A stretch of DNA of 64,000 bases from GCA-003244245 sp036266995 (lineage in GTDB: Bacteria; Actinomycetota; Actinomycetes; Mycobacteriales; Pseudonocardiaceae): NCBI GenBank assembly GCA_036266995.1, contig DATAWX010000043.1, positions 1 through 64,000 on the forward strand, in the 5' to 3' direction. Of the stretch, positions 35,188-43,276 are shown piece after piece (positions within the stretch are counted from its first letter, which is position 1; each line of letters opens with the position of its first letter). The position numbers and the translations under genes are program-made. Under the pieces are notes generated by a model. It was not told the origin of the DNA and ran no database searches. It saw only the letters and a list, made by a program, of their open reading frames with translations.

Positions 35188-35565
35188 TCAAAATCCCATC
35201 GCCTGGGCCCGGCGCTTCACCTCGCGCCCTCGGTTGGTTCGCAGCGCGCCGATCGGGGTGCCCGGCAACGAGTCCTCCGCGGTGAACAACCAGCGCAGGA
35301 TCTCCTCGGCCGAGTAGCCGGCGTCGCGCAACAACGTGATCGTGCCGGGCAGCCCTTTGACAACAGCATCGCCGCTGAGGAACTCCGCGGGGATCAACAC
35401 CACGCCGGCGCGGCGCACTCCCATGAGTTGCCCGTCGCGCATCATCTGGTGCACTCGGGTTACCGGAAGCCCCAGCCGTTGCGCGACATCGGGTAGCGGC
35501 AGCACCACCACCTCAGGGTCGAGCACGTCCAGGGCGATGGGGAGGTCGCTCACGGTGGTCACCAT
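35188..35565 (-). CDS. Rv2175c-like DNA-binding protein, PknL substrate type
   Basis: A 125-residue protein with a winged helix-turn-helix of the Rv2175c family: LPDVAQRLGLPVTRVHQMMRDGQLMGVRRAG and VLIPAEFLSGDAVVKGLPGTITLLRDAGYSAEEILRWLF, ending REVKRRAQAMGF. In M. tuberculosis, Rv2175c binds DNA and is phosphorylated by PknL, encoded divergently beside it. The same divergent pairing is conserved here with only 65 bp between the genes. Thr3/Thr4 near the N-terminus are candidate phospho-sites by analogy. Confidence 0.88.
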   Translation of the reverse strand: MVTTVSDLPIALDVLDPEVVVLPLPDVAQRLGLPVTRVHQMMRDGQLMGVRRAGVVLIPAEFLSGDAVVKGLPGTITLLRDAGYSAEEILRWLFTAEDSLPGTPIGALRTNRGREVKRRAQAMGF

Positions 35566-35630
35566 GCCATATCGGCCAGCCGGCGCCCTTCCGCCGTTCG
35601 GGGAGCGCCAGTCCGTACGATCCTCAGACT

Positions 35631-37562
35631 GTGGAGCGACAGGGGCCCGATCACGACGGGAACCTGGTCGGCACCCTGCTGGAGGGGCGCTACCGGGTCG
35701 GTCCGGTGCTGGCCCATGGCGGCATGTCCACCGTCTATCGGGGCACGGACACCCGGCTGGAGCGTCCGGTCGCCATCAAGGTGATGGCACCGCGGTTCGC
35801 CGCCGACCCCATCTTCCTGCAGCGCTTCGAGCGGGAAGCCCGCGCGGCCGCGCGGTTGCACCATCCTGGGATCGTCGCGGTTCATGACCAAGGTGTCGAC
35901 TCCTCCCCCGCTGGCGACCACGTGTTCCTGGTGATGGAACTCGTCGACGGCGGAACCTTACGGGACCTGCTGCGCCAGCGCGGCACGCTGCCGGTGCCGC
36001 TCGCGCTCTCGGTGGCCGACATGGTGCTCGCGGCGCTGGCCGCGGCGCACTGGGAGGGGTTGGTCCATCGCGACATCAAGCCGGAGAACGTCCTCATCGG
36101 GCCCGGCGGCGTGGTGAAGGTGGCCGACTTCGGATTGGTCCGGGCCGCTGCCGAAGCCAGCAGTGCCACCGGCGACGTCATCCTCGGAACGGTGGCCTAC
36201 CTCTCCCCGGAGCAGGTCGCGACCGGAGCCGCCGACGCCCGTAGCGACGTCTACGCCACCGGTGTGATGCTGTTCGAGATGCTCACCGGGGCACCGCCCT
36301 ACACCGGCGAGACCGCCCTGTCGGTGGCCTATCACCACGTCAACGACGACATGCCGGCCCCGAGCACCGTTGGTGCGGCGGTGCCCGCACCGCTGGACGA
36401 CCTCATCGTGCGAGCCACCCGCCGGGACCCGGCCGCCCGGCCGCCCGACGCAGCGGCTTTCCTGCGCGCGTTGCAATCGGTGCGAACCGACCTGGGCATC
36501 GATCGGGTACCGGTACCAGCGCCTGCGGTCGCGGCTGGGTTGGCGGGCGCCACGATGGTCCGCCCGCCCGAACGCCGGCCGCAGGTAACCCGAGCTCTGG
36601 CCAGGGCCGATGTGACAGCGGATGCTCCCTCCCCCGACGACGATCCCTATCTGCGCGAGCGCGCTCGCAATCGGCGCGCCTTCATCGCCTGGATGGTGAT
36701 CGTGTTGATGCTCGCGAGCGCGGTCGGGGTGGGCGCATGGTGGCTTGGCAGCGGCCGATGGACGGTGGTACCCAATCTGATGGGGCTGCAGCGCGGGGCG
36801 GTGGCCGGCGCGCTGTCCTCTGCTGATCTGAAGGCCAATCTCACCGACGATCACAATGACACCGTCCCCGGCGACACGGTGATCCGCAGCGATCCAGCGC
36901 CGGGCCAGCGCGCGATGCGCGGATCGGAGATCACCGTGGTGATCTCGCTGGGCCATCCGGTGGTGCCCGACCTGCCGGCCGGAAGTACTCCTGAGGAGAC
37001 GCAGCGGGCGGTCCAGCAGGCGGATTTGAGCCCGCGGCTGGACCCCGACGCCGCGAGGTTCGACGACACCGTCCCGGCAGGGGCCGTGATCGGGCTGCAA
37101 CCGGCGTCTGGAACCATGCTCACCGTCGGCGCGCCGGTGACTCTCGTGCTCAGCAAGGGGCCCGCGCCGGCCACCGTGCCCGACGTGCGAAACCTGCCCC
37201 AGGCTGCTGCGGTCTCGGTGCTGACCCGTGCTGGTCTAACGGTGCAGGTGCAGCGCCAGTTCGACGGCCAGATCGCCGGTGGGCGCGCGATCGGAACCGA
37301 TCCCAAGGCCGGTACTGGCACCGCCCGCGGCGCCAACGTCATCCTGCTGGTGAGCACCGCGTCGGTCGTTCCCAGCGTGGTAGGGCTCCCGATCGCGCAG
37401 GCCCGCCAGGTGCTCGCTGACGCGGGCCTGAACAGCACCGTCAGTCAGTCATTCGGCGGATTCGGGTTTCTCGGCGGCGTCTCGGACCGGGTGATCTCGC
37501 AGTCCCCGGATGCAGGCCAGCCCGTTCGCCCCGGGGCTACCGTGGCGCTGTCGACGCTATAG
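35631..37562 (+). CDS. pknL: Ser/Thr protein kinase PknL with four PASTA domains
   Basis: A 643-residue receptor kinase. The kinase domain (residues 12-285) has HGGMSTVYRG, VAIKVMA, HRDIKPENVLIG, VADFGLVRA and LSPEQVATG. A linker precedes one transmembrane helix (FIAWMVIVLMLASAVGVGAWWLG, about 355-377). Outside lie four PASTA-like repeats starting at VVPNLMGLQRG, VVPDLPAGST, TVPDVRNLPQ and VVPSVVGLPI, which in PknB-type kinases bind muropeptides. Start is GTG at 35631. M. tuberculosis PknL lacks PASTA repeats, so this orthologue has the fuller ancestral form. It is convergent with aroG across a 48-bp palindrome. Confidence 0.93.
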   Translation: MERQGPDHDGNLVGTLLEGRYRVGPVLAHGGMSTVYRGTDTRLERPVAIKVMAPRFAADPIFLQRFEREARAAARLHHPGIVAVHDQGVDSSPAGDHVFLVMELVDGGTLRDLLRQRGTLPVPLALSVADMVLAALAAAHWEGLVHRDIKPENVLIGPGGVVKVADFGLVRAAAEASSATGDVILGTVAYLSPEQVATGAADARSDVYATGVMLFEMLTGAPPYTGETALSVAYHHVNDDMPAPSTVGAAVPAPLDDLIVRATRRDPAARPPDAAAFLRALQSVRTDLGIDRVPVPAPAVAAGLAGATMVRPPERRPQVTRALARADVTADAPSPDDDPYLRERARNRRAFIAWMVIVLMLASAVGVGAWWLGSGRWTVVPNLMGLQRGAVAGALSSADLKANLTDDHNDTVPGDTVIRSDPAPGQRAMRGSEITVVISLGHPVVPDLPAGSTPEETQRAVQQADLSPRLDPDAARFDDTVPAGAVIGLQPASGTMLTVGAPVTLVLSKGPAPATVPDVRNLPQAAAVSVLTRAGLTVQVQRQFDGQIAGGRAIGTDPKAGTGTARGANVILLVSTASVVPSVVGLPIAQARQVLADAGLNSTVSQSFGGFGFLGGVSDRVISQSPDAGQPVRPGATVALSTL

Positions 37563-37572
37563 CGTCGACAGC

Positions 37573-37620
37573 GCTCGTGAGTGGGAAACAGTGTTATAAC
37601 ACTGTTTCCCACTCACGAGC
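37573..37620. terminator. Perfect 48-bp palindrome between pknL and aroG
   Basis: Twenty-four-base arms reading GCTCGTGAGTGGGAAACAGT then GTTA pair perfectly with no loop, centred between 37596 and 37597. It begins ten bases after the pknL stop and contains the aroG stop codon (minus-strand TGA at 37613-37615). It is a close relative of the palindrome at 45085-45130 and is suited to act as a bidirectional terminator. Confidence 0.85.
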
Positions 37621-39001
37621 GGAGCATCTCGGCTACCAGGAAGGCCAGTTCAAGCGCCTGCTGGGTATTCAGCCGCGGATCACACGCGGTGTCGTAGCGA
37701 CCGGACAGGTCTGCATCGGAGATCTCCTGAGCGCCGCCGAGGCACTCGGTCACGTCCTCCCCGGTGAGTTCCACATGGATTCCGCCGGGATGGGTGCCCA
37801 GCGCATGGTGCACCTCGAAGAAACCCTGCACCTCGTCCACCACCCAGTCGAAGTGCCTGGTCTTGTACCCGGTGGATGACTCGATGGTATTGCCGTGCAT
37901 CGGATCGCACTGCCAGATCACCTGGTGCCCGGCGGCGGTGACCTTCTGGACGATCTGCGGCAGCACATCGCGGACTCGTTGCGCGCCCATCCGGGAGATC
38001 AGGGTCAGCCGACCTGGAGTGCCGTGCGGGTCGAGCCGCTCGACGTACTCCACAGCCTGGTCCGGCGAGGTACTCGGTCCCAGCTTGATCCCGATCGGGT
38101 TGGCCAGCAGTTCAGCGAAAGCGATGTGCGCCCCATCCAGCGCCCGGGTCCGCTCCCCCACCCAGAGGAAATGCGCGGACAGGTCATAGAGCTTGGGCGT
38201 GTCGCTGAGGCTGTCCAGCCGGAGCATCGCCCGCTCGTAGTCCAGGACCAGCGCCTCGTGACTGGCATAGATCTCGGTGGACAGCAGCGATGAATCGTCC
38301 ACCCCACATGCCGACATGAAGCGCAGGCCCCGGTCGATCTCCCCTGCCAGCGCCTCATAGCGGGCCCCGGCAGGGGATCGCCGGACGAAGTCCTTGTTCC
38401 AGTCGTGCACCCGGTGCAGGTCCGCCATGCCGGCCATGGTCAGCGAACGCACCAGGTTCATCGCCGCGGCGGCGTTGGCGTAGGCCCGGATCAACCGGGA
38501 CGGGTCGTGCACCCGGGCCTCAGCAGTGGCGCGCAATGAGTTGATCATGTCGCCGCGGTAGGAAGCGAGCCCGAGCGCGTCGATCGGCGCGGACCGCGGC
38601 TTGGCGTATTGCCCGGCTACCCGCCCCACCTTGACCACCGGCATGCTCGACCCGTAGGTGAGCACCACCGCCATCTGCAGCAGTGTTCGGATGGTCGCCC
38701 GCAGGTGCGGCTCGGTGTTGTCGGCGAAGGTCTCGGCGCAGTCCCCGCCCTGCAGCAGAAACGCCTCGCCGCGGGCAACGGCCCCGAGCTGCTCACGAAG
38801 CCGGTCCACCTCGGGCGGCACGGTGATCGGCGGCACGCTCTCCAGCACGGTACGGATGCTGCGCACCGCATCCGGATCGGGCCAGCTCGGTTGCTGCGTG
38901 GCGGGTCGGGCCAGCGCGGCGTCGAGTCTGGTACGGAGATCGGCGGGTAGCGGCGGTAGCTCCGGCAGCGCGTCGACCGGAACATCCACGGTCCAGTTCA
39001 C
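37613..39001 (-). CDS. aroG: Type II 3-deoxy-7-phosphoheptulonate synthase (DAHP synthase)
   Basis: A 462-residue plant-type (class II) DAHP synthase, catalysing PEP + erythrose-4-phosphate to DAHP, the first shikimate step. Motifs include LLQGGDCAETFADN, KVGRVAGQYAKPRS, HEALVLDYERAM, WVGERTRALDGAHI, KLGPSTSPDQAVEYVERLDP, RMGAQRVRDVLP, WQCDPMHGNT and HPGGIHVELTGEDVTECLGG. Cys, His, Glu and Asp metal ligands are in place. Its final codons (Arg-Ser-stop) are formed by the palindrome shared with pknL. A phosphofructokinase gene ends 62 bp upstream on the same strand. Confidence 0.96.
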   Translation of the reverse strand: MNWTVDVPVDALPELPPLPADLRTRLDAALARPATQQPSWPDPDAVRSIRTVLESVPPITVPPEVDRLREQLGAVARGEAFLLQGGDCAETFADNTEPHLRATIRTLLQMAVVLTYGSSMPVVKVGRVAGQYAKPRSAPIDALGLASYRGDMINSLRATAEARVHDPSRLIRAYANAAAAMNLVRSLTMAGMADLHRVHDWNKDFVRRSPAGARYEALAGEIDRGLRFMSACGVDDSSLLSTEIYASHEALVLDYERAMLRLDSLSDTPKLYDLSAHFLWVGERTRALDGAHIAFAELLANPIGIKLGPSTSPDQAVEYVERLDPHGTPGRLTLISRMGAQRVRDVLPQIVQKVTAAGHQVIWQCDPMHGNTIESSTGYKTRHFDWVVDEVQGFFEVHHALGTHPGGIHVELTGEDVTECLGGAQEISDADLSGRYDTACDPRLNTQQALELAFLVAEMLRS

Positions 39002-39063
39002 GGTCGTTGAGGGTATGCCGTGATGCTCGGGGCCGCTCCAGCGGCCACCAATCTGGCGCCTAC

Positions 39064-40086
39064 TCAGCCGAAGAACACCTCGGCCTCCGCGTGGCGCTCC
39101 GCCGGCACCGTCTTGACCGCAGCAGTGGCTTCGGCCAGCTTCACCCGGATGATGTCGGTGCCGCGCAGCGCGACCATGACCCCGCCGTCGCCCTCGTGCA
39201 CCGCATCGACCGCATGAACCCCGAAGCGGGTGGCGAGCACCCGATCGTAGGCGGTGGGCGTACCGCCGCGCTGCGTATGCCCCAGCACCACAGCGCGGGA
39301 CTCGGCACCGGTGCGGCGGGCGATCTCATCAGCCAACCAGATACCGACGCCACCGAGGCGCTTGTGGCCGAAAGCGTCGACCTCCGCGGTGGCGAGCACC
39401 TCCGCGCCACCCTCCGGTACCGCACCTTCGGCTACCACGACGATCGCGGCGGCTTCCCGCCCGAGGCACCCAAGGACCCACTTGCATACCCGGTCAGGGG
39501 AGAACGGCCGTTCCGGCATCAGGATGACGTTCGCCCCGCCGGCCATCCCGGAGTGCAGCGCGATCCAGCCCGCGCTGCGGCCCATCACCTCGACAACGGC
39601 CGCCCGGTGGTGCGATTCCGCAGTGGTGCGCAGCCGGTCGATCGCCTCGGTGGCGATGTGCACCGCGGTGTCGAACCCGAACGTGTAGTCGGTGGCACTG
39701 AGGTCGTTGTCGATCGTCTTGGGTACCCCCACCACGACAATCCCGTCCTCGCTCAGCCGGTTGGCCACCCCGAGGGTGTCCTCTCCGCCGATCGCGATCA
39801 GCGCGTCCACGCCGTGCTCGGCCAGCGTCCGCTTGACCTGCTCGGCGCCGCCGTTGCGGTACGGGTTGGTCCGCGAGGTCCGCAGGATGGTGCCGCCGAG
39901 CGGGAGAATGTGTTCCACGTCAGCCAGACCGAGCGGTTGGACCAGCCCTTCCATCGGCCCTCGCCAGCCGTCCCGGAACCCGATGATCTCGTGCCCGTAG
40001 ACCTCAATGCCCTTGCGGACCACCGCCCGGATCACCGCATTGAGCCCCGGGCAGTCACCGCCCCCCGTGAGCACACCGATGCGCAT
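39064..40086 (-). CDS. pfkA: 6-phosphofructokinase, residues of the pyrophosphate-dependent type
   Basis: A 340-residue PfkA-family enzyme: MRIGVLTGGGDCPGLNAVIR, IGGEDTLG (residues 99-106), VPKTIDNDL (121-129), MGRSAGWIALHSG and GHTQRGGTPTAYDR. In ATP-dependent PFKs two glycines (E. coli 104 and 124) line the nucleotide site; here the equivalents are Asp103 and Lys123, the pair described in pyrophosphate-dependent enzymes such as that of Amycolatopsis methanolica. It probably converts fructose-6-phosphate reversibly using PPi. Start ATG at 40086 has AAAGG nine bases upstream. The gene lies between aroG and the exoribonuclease, a position without a counterpart in M. tuberculosis as I recall it. 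Confidence 0.9.
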   Translation of the reverse strand: MRIGVLTGGGDCPGLNAVIRAVVRKGIEVYGHEIIGFRDGWRGPMEGLVQPLGLADVEHILPLGGTILRTSRTNPYRNGGAEQVKRTLAEHGVDALIAIGGEDTLGVANRLSEDGIVVVGVPKTIDNDLSATDYTFGFDTAVHIATEAIDRLRTTAESHHRAAVVEVMGRSAGWIALHSGMAGGANVILMPERPFSPDRVCKWVLGCLGREAAAIVVVAEGAVPEGGAEVLATAEVDAFGHKRLGGVGIWLADEIARRTGAESRAVVLGHTQRGGTPTAYDRVLATRFGVHAVDAVHEGDGGVMVALRGTDIIRVKLAEATAAVKTVPAERHAEAEVFFG

Positions 40087-40167
40087 CTCGATTCGCCTTT
40101 CTTGCTGAAGTATCGGATTGACGGGCGAGAGCCTGGCACGATGAGGATCCTGCGGCAAAGCGACTGG

Positions 40168-40671
40168 TCAACGAGGACGGCTTCGCTGCGCCAGGCGATG
40201 CTGCTCAATCACCCGCCATCGGGTGAGATTGTATCGGGCATCGGCCACCGCGTCGTGGGCGTCACTGGGCGGCGGGGGCAACGCCGGCTTACCGGCATCC
40301 TCCCAGCGCTGCCGCAGGTCCCGGGTGAACCGAGGTAACGTCCGGGGCAACGCCGGCATCGGGCCCCACAGTTGAGCGAGCGCCACATGATCGTAGGCCG
40401 CGAACCAGGCCCACAGCTCCACCCGCTCACCGGGCCCGGTGAGAAACTCCAGCAGTGTGTCGCGGATGGCGACCCGGCTGCGCCACGCCTGGTCGGCCGG
40501 CGATGGCAGCTTGGGCAGTACGTGGGCTCGCACCCAGTCGCCGGCCCGCTCCGGATCGAACTCGGTGGATACCGCGTAGTACTCCCGACCCTGCTCGTCC
40601 ACCACCCCGATGGAGATCAGCTCTATGGTGACGCCATCCTCGATGAACTCGCAGTCGTAGAAGAAACGCAC
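40168..40671 (-). CDS. 3'-5' exoribonuclease, Rv2179c type
   Basis: A 167-residue DEDDh-fold nuclease. MRFFYDCEFIEDGVTIELISIGVV carries the first acidic pair, LWAWFAAYDHVALAQLWG the next Asp, and SDAHDAVADARYNLTRW the final His and Asp. The M. tuberculosis homologue Rv2179c is a structurally characterised 3'-5' exoribonuclease that founded a distinct RNase T-like family. Start is GTG at 40671. It precedes the phosphofructokinase on the same strand. Confidence 0.9.
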   Translation of the reverse strand: MRFFYDCEFIEDGVTIELISIGVVDEQGREYYAVSTEFDPERAGDWVRAHVLPKLPSPADQAWRSRVAIRDTLLEFLTGPGERVELWAWFAAYDHVALAQLWGPMPALPRTLPRFTRDLRQRWEDAGKPALPPPPSDAHDAVADARYNLTRWRVIEQHRLAQRSRPR

Positions 40672-40708
40672 GGTCGGTCAGCCTACGCAGCGCTGGTGAA
40701 CCGGGCGA

Positions 40709-41416
40709 TCAGGACGCCTTAAGGGCTTCTCGCGACGGAGGAGGCTCTTGCTCTTTGATCGAAGTCGCGTACCTGTCAACGTATTCCTGTCCAGACAGCT
40801 CCATCAAGGAGTACATGATCTCGTCAACCATGGATCGTTCGACGAATCGGTCACCGGCTAGGCCCGCGTAGCGAGAGAAGTCCAGCGGCGCGCCGAAGCG
40901 TATTTCAACGGGATGCGGCCGCCACATTTTTTTGCCGATGGGGCTGACTTTGTCGGTGCCTACCATCACGACCGGGATCACCGGGACGCCGGCCTCCAGC
41001 GCCATCCGGGCGACGCCGGTCTTGCCCTTGTACAACCGGCCGTCCGGAGACCGGGTTCCTTCCGGATAGATGCCGAGCAGCTTGCCTTGAGCCAACAATC
41101 TCACCCCGGTGCCCAATGCCGCGTGCGCGGCCGAGGCGCTGGAGCGGTCGATGGGGACCTGGCCGGCAGCGTTGAAGAACTGCCGCTTGAACCATCCCCG
41201 CACCCCAGGCGTGGTGAAGTACTCCCGCTTGGCCAGGAACGTCAGCCGGCGGCGGATCATCAGGGGCAGGAAGAAGGAGTCGGCGACCGCCAGGTGATTG
41301 CTGGCCAGAATGGCGCCACCGCGATCGGGAATATACTCGGCGCCCTCGACTCGCGGGTGGCATGTCAACCGCATCAACGGGCCGAGCAGCAAGTGTTTGA
41401 GCAGCCAGTAGAACAC
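40709..41416 (-). CDS. 1-acylglycerol-3-phosphate O-acyltransferase (PlsC family)
   Basis: About 235 residues with the acyltransferase motifs: block I ILASNHLAVADSFFLP (HxxxxD variant NHLAVAD), block II-like REYFTTPGVRGWFKRQFFNAAGQVPIDR, block III IYPEGTRSPDGRLYKGKTG and block IV PVIPVVMVGTDKV. It adds the second acyl chain to lysophosphatidic acid or a related acceptor at the membrane. The orthologue in the same order in M. tuberculosis is Rv2182c. GTG at 41416 is chosen as start; the frame is open upstream but that sequence lacks coding character. Confidence 0.88.
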   Translation of the reverse strand: MFYWLLKHLLLGPLMRLTCHPRVEGAEYIPDRGGAILASNHLAVADSFFLPLMIRRRLTFLAKREYFTTPGVRGWFKRQFFNAAGQVPIDRSSASAAHAALGTGVRLLAQGKLLGIYPEGTRSPDGRLYKGKTGVARMALEAGVPVIPVVMVGTDKVSPIGKKMWRPHPVEIRFGAPLDFSRYAGLAGDRFVERSMVDEIMYSLMELSGQEYVDRYATSIKEQEPPPSREALKAS

Positions 41417-41614
41417 CGCCCACCGATCCTTCCCTTGCCCTCGCGGGCCACATTGGCGACCAGCGTACGGAGCACGGTATCCGGGGCACAACGGGCGCGC
41501 TTCACCCTGGCGTACGCAGCTCGGGAGGGCGTGGGTTCGATACCGCATTCAGTACCGCCACACCCGGTATCGTCTGCCCCGCAGAGAACCCGCCCGAGCA
41601 CAGAGAGTGGTGTC

Positions 41615-41914
41615 TTGGAGTTGTCCTTCACGGAGCCGGAGGATCCACACTCGCCAGCGAGCGACGCCGACGAGGACCATTTCGAGCCGCCGGAGCCGGC
41701 GCCACTGCCGGTACCGCGGGCCCGAACGGTAGGCGGCGTGGTCGCGCTCACCGTTGGCGTGCTGTTGCTGGCGCTGCCGAATCTGCTGGATCTGGGTGAG
41801 CGGGTGGCAACACCACTGGGCCTACTCCTCGTCACCGCTGGGATCGCCTGGCTGGTGGTCGGGCTGCGGTCCGACGCCGCACCTGGAGGATCCGACGACG
41901 GGGCGCAGCTGTAG
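41615..41914 (+). CDS. Small membrane protein with two transmembrane helices
   Basis: About 99 residues. An acidic, Pro-rich N-terminal half (LSFTEPEDPHSPASDADEDHFEPPEP) precedes a hairpin of two membrane helices, VGGVVALTVGVLLLALPNLL and ATPLGLLLVTAGIAWLVVGL, then a short polar tail. The likely start is TTG at 41615 with AGAGAG seven bases upstream. It is divergent from the acyltransferase gene and ends 3 bp before the convergent SRPBCC gene. I do not recognise a family. Confidence 0.6.
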   Translation: MELSFTEPEDPHSPASDADEDHFEPPEPAPLPVPRARTVGGVVALTVGVLLLALPNLLDLGERVATPLGLLLVTAGIAWLVVGLRSDAAPGGSDDGAQL

Positions 41915-41917
41915 CTC

Positions 41918-42367
41918 TCAGCACCCAGGAACTCGCGCCTCTACCCTGCGCTTGAGCTCCTTCAGTGCGGTGTCCATGACGACCTTCTCGGCCTTCCGTC
42001 TGATCATCCCGATCATGGGAATCGCGAGCTCGACCGTAAGGCTATAGGTCACATTGGTCGTCGCGCCCACGGGTTCCAGCACATAGGAGCCGTGCTGTGC
42101 CTTCTGCAGCTGGCCCTCGACCAATTCCCAGGCAACCATCAGCCCGTCCAAAGACCAGACGTAATCAAGCACGTACTCGTCCTTCACCAGGCCGGCGTCC
42201 AGCGAGAACCGCACGCGCTCCGCGCGCTCATCGATGCCGGGGACCATCACCTCGGCCTTCTTCACCGCCAACGCCCATTTCGGGTAGGCGGAGAAATCAG
42301 CAATCACGTCCATGATCTCCTGCGGATCGGCATTGATGACGATGGACTGGGTTGACTGGTGGGGCAT
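41918..42367 (-). CDS. SRPBCC-fold (polyketide cyclase/START-like) protein, Rv2185c type
   Basis: A 149-residue protein: STQSIVINADPQEIMDVIADFSAYPKWALAVKKAEVM, YVLDYVWSLDGLMVAWELVEG and a long C-terminal helix MIRRKAEKVVMDTALKELKRRVE. This is the START/Bet v1-like SRPBCC fold that encloses hydrophobic ligands. The M. tuberculosis counterpart in the same position is Rv2185c (TB16.3). Start ATG at 42367. Next on the same strand, 38 bp upstream, ends the metallophosphoesterase gene. Confidence 0.88.
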   Translation of the reverse strand: MPHQSTQSIVINADPQEIMDVIADFSAYPKWALAVKKAEVMVPGIDERAERVRFSLDAGLVKDEYVLDYVWSLDGLMVAWELVEGQLQKAQHGSYVLEPVGATTNVTYSLTVELAIPMIGMIRRKAEKVVMDTALKELKRRVEARVPGC

Positions 42368-42405
42368 GCCGCGCAGGCTACCCGGCAGGTCGCCGCCAGC
42401 AGTAC

Positions 42406-43194
42406 TCACCATCGCAACACGAACGGGGATCCGGTGCGCTGGAAATGCCCGACATTGACGCATTCGGTCCGTCCCACCCGGACCCGCCGGGCCAGGGGCT
42501 GATGCACGTGCCCGAACAGCGCGACCCGGGGCCGGTCTCGATAGATCACCACCAGCAGCTGCTCGGAGCCGAGCTCAGGTCGTCGGGCCTTCACGTCGTA
42601 GAGCAGCTCAGGGACTGCGGGCGGGATGTGGCTACACAGCATGTCCACCCGCCCGAGCGCCGATACCGCCCCCGCGTACTGCTGTGGAGTGCGCAAGTAA
42701 GACCGAAACACCGGGTCTCGCCGCGGGGCGACGCCGTCCGGTAACAGACCTCCGCCGACGAAACCGCAGCGCAGACCGCCGATCTCGACCGTCTGCCCGT
42801 CCAGCAGATGCACCCCGGAGCGAGCGAACCGCGGCCACAGCTCAGGCACGTCCACATTGCCGGGAGTGATGTACGCCGGGGTGGGCAGTACTGCGAACAG
42901 CCGCTCATACTGCTCGACGACGGCCTCCCGGACAACATCGCGGGAGTCCGGGATCTGGCTCCACAGCTGCCGCACGAACGCGTACGCCTCGCCGGGTGAC
43001 CCGCCAGAACGCAGTTCCGCGAACCGACGAACCGCGGTGGTCCCGAACACCGAACCCAGAATGCCGGCTGAGTAGTCGTGGTAGTTCACGAAGTCGATCA
43101 GATCCCCGAGCACCAGCAGTGCGTCAGCACCCGCGCCCGCCCTGGCCAGCCCGTCCGCATTACCGTGCACGTCGGACACCACGTGGACCCGCAC
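42406..43194 (-). CDS. Metallophosphoesterase
   Basis: A 262-residue calcineurin-like phosphoesterase with all metal-binding motifs: VVSDVHGN (D-x-H), LLVLGDLIDF (GD), ITPGNVDVPELW (the GNHD position reads GNVD), LCSHIPP and ALFGHVHQP (GHxH). The GNxD change from His to Val is worth noting because that His helps protonate the leaving group in many relatives. Substrate unknown. GTG at 43194 places the first strand (VRVHVVSD) correctly; the open frame further upstream is antisense to the fadD promoter and start. Confidence 0.82.
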   Translation of the reverse strand: MRVHVVSDVHGNADGLARAGAGADALLVLGDLIDFVNYHDYSAGILGSVFGTTAVRRFAELRSGGSPGEAYAFVRQLWSQIPDSRDVVREAVVEQYERLFAVLPTPAYITPGNVDVPELWPRFARSGVHLLDGQTVEIGGLRCGFVGGGLLPDGVAPRRDPVFRSYLRTPQQYAGAVSALGRVDMLCSHIPPAVPELLYDVKARRPELGSEQLLVVIYRDRPRVALFGHVHQPLARRVRVGRTECVNVGHFQRTGSPFVLRW

Positions 43195-43276
43195 GATCAG
43201 GCAGGCTACCCGGCGCCGGTATGGGCGCGATACGTTGCCAGGTAGCACTGGAGAAGGCCGAGCTGCGGAGGTACCC

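Noticed and set aside
41515..41560. tRNA-like T loop (GGGTTCGATACC)
   Set aside because: The adjoining bases do not form a five-pair T stem, and there are no acceptor or anticodon arms.
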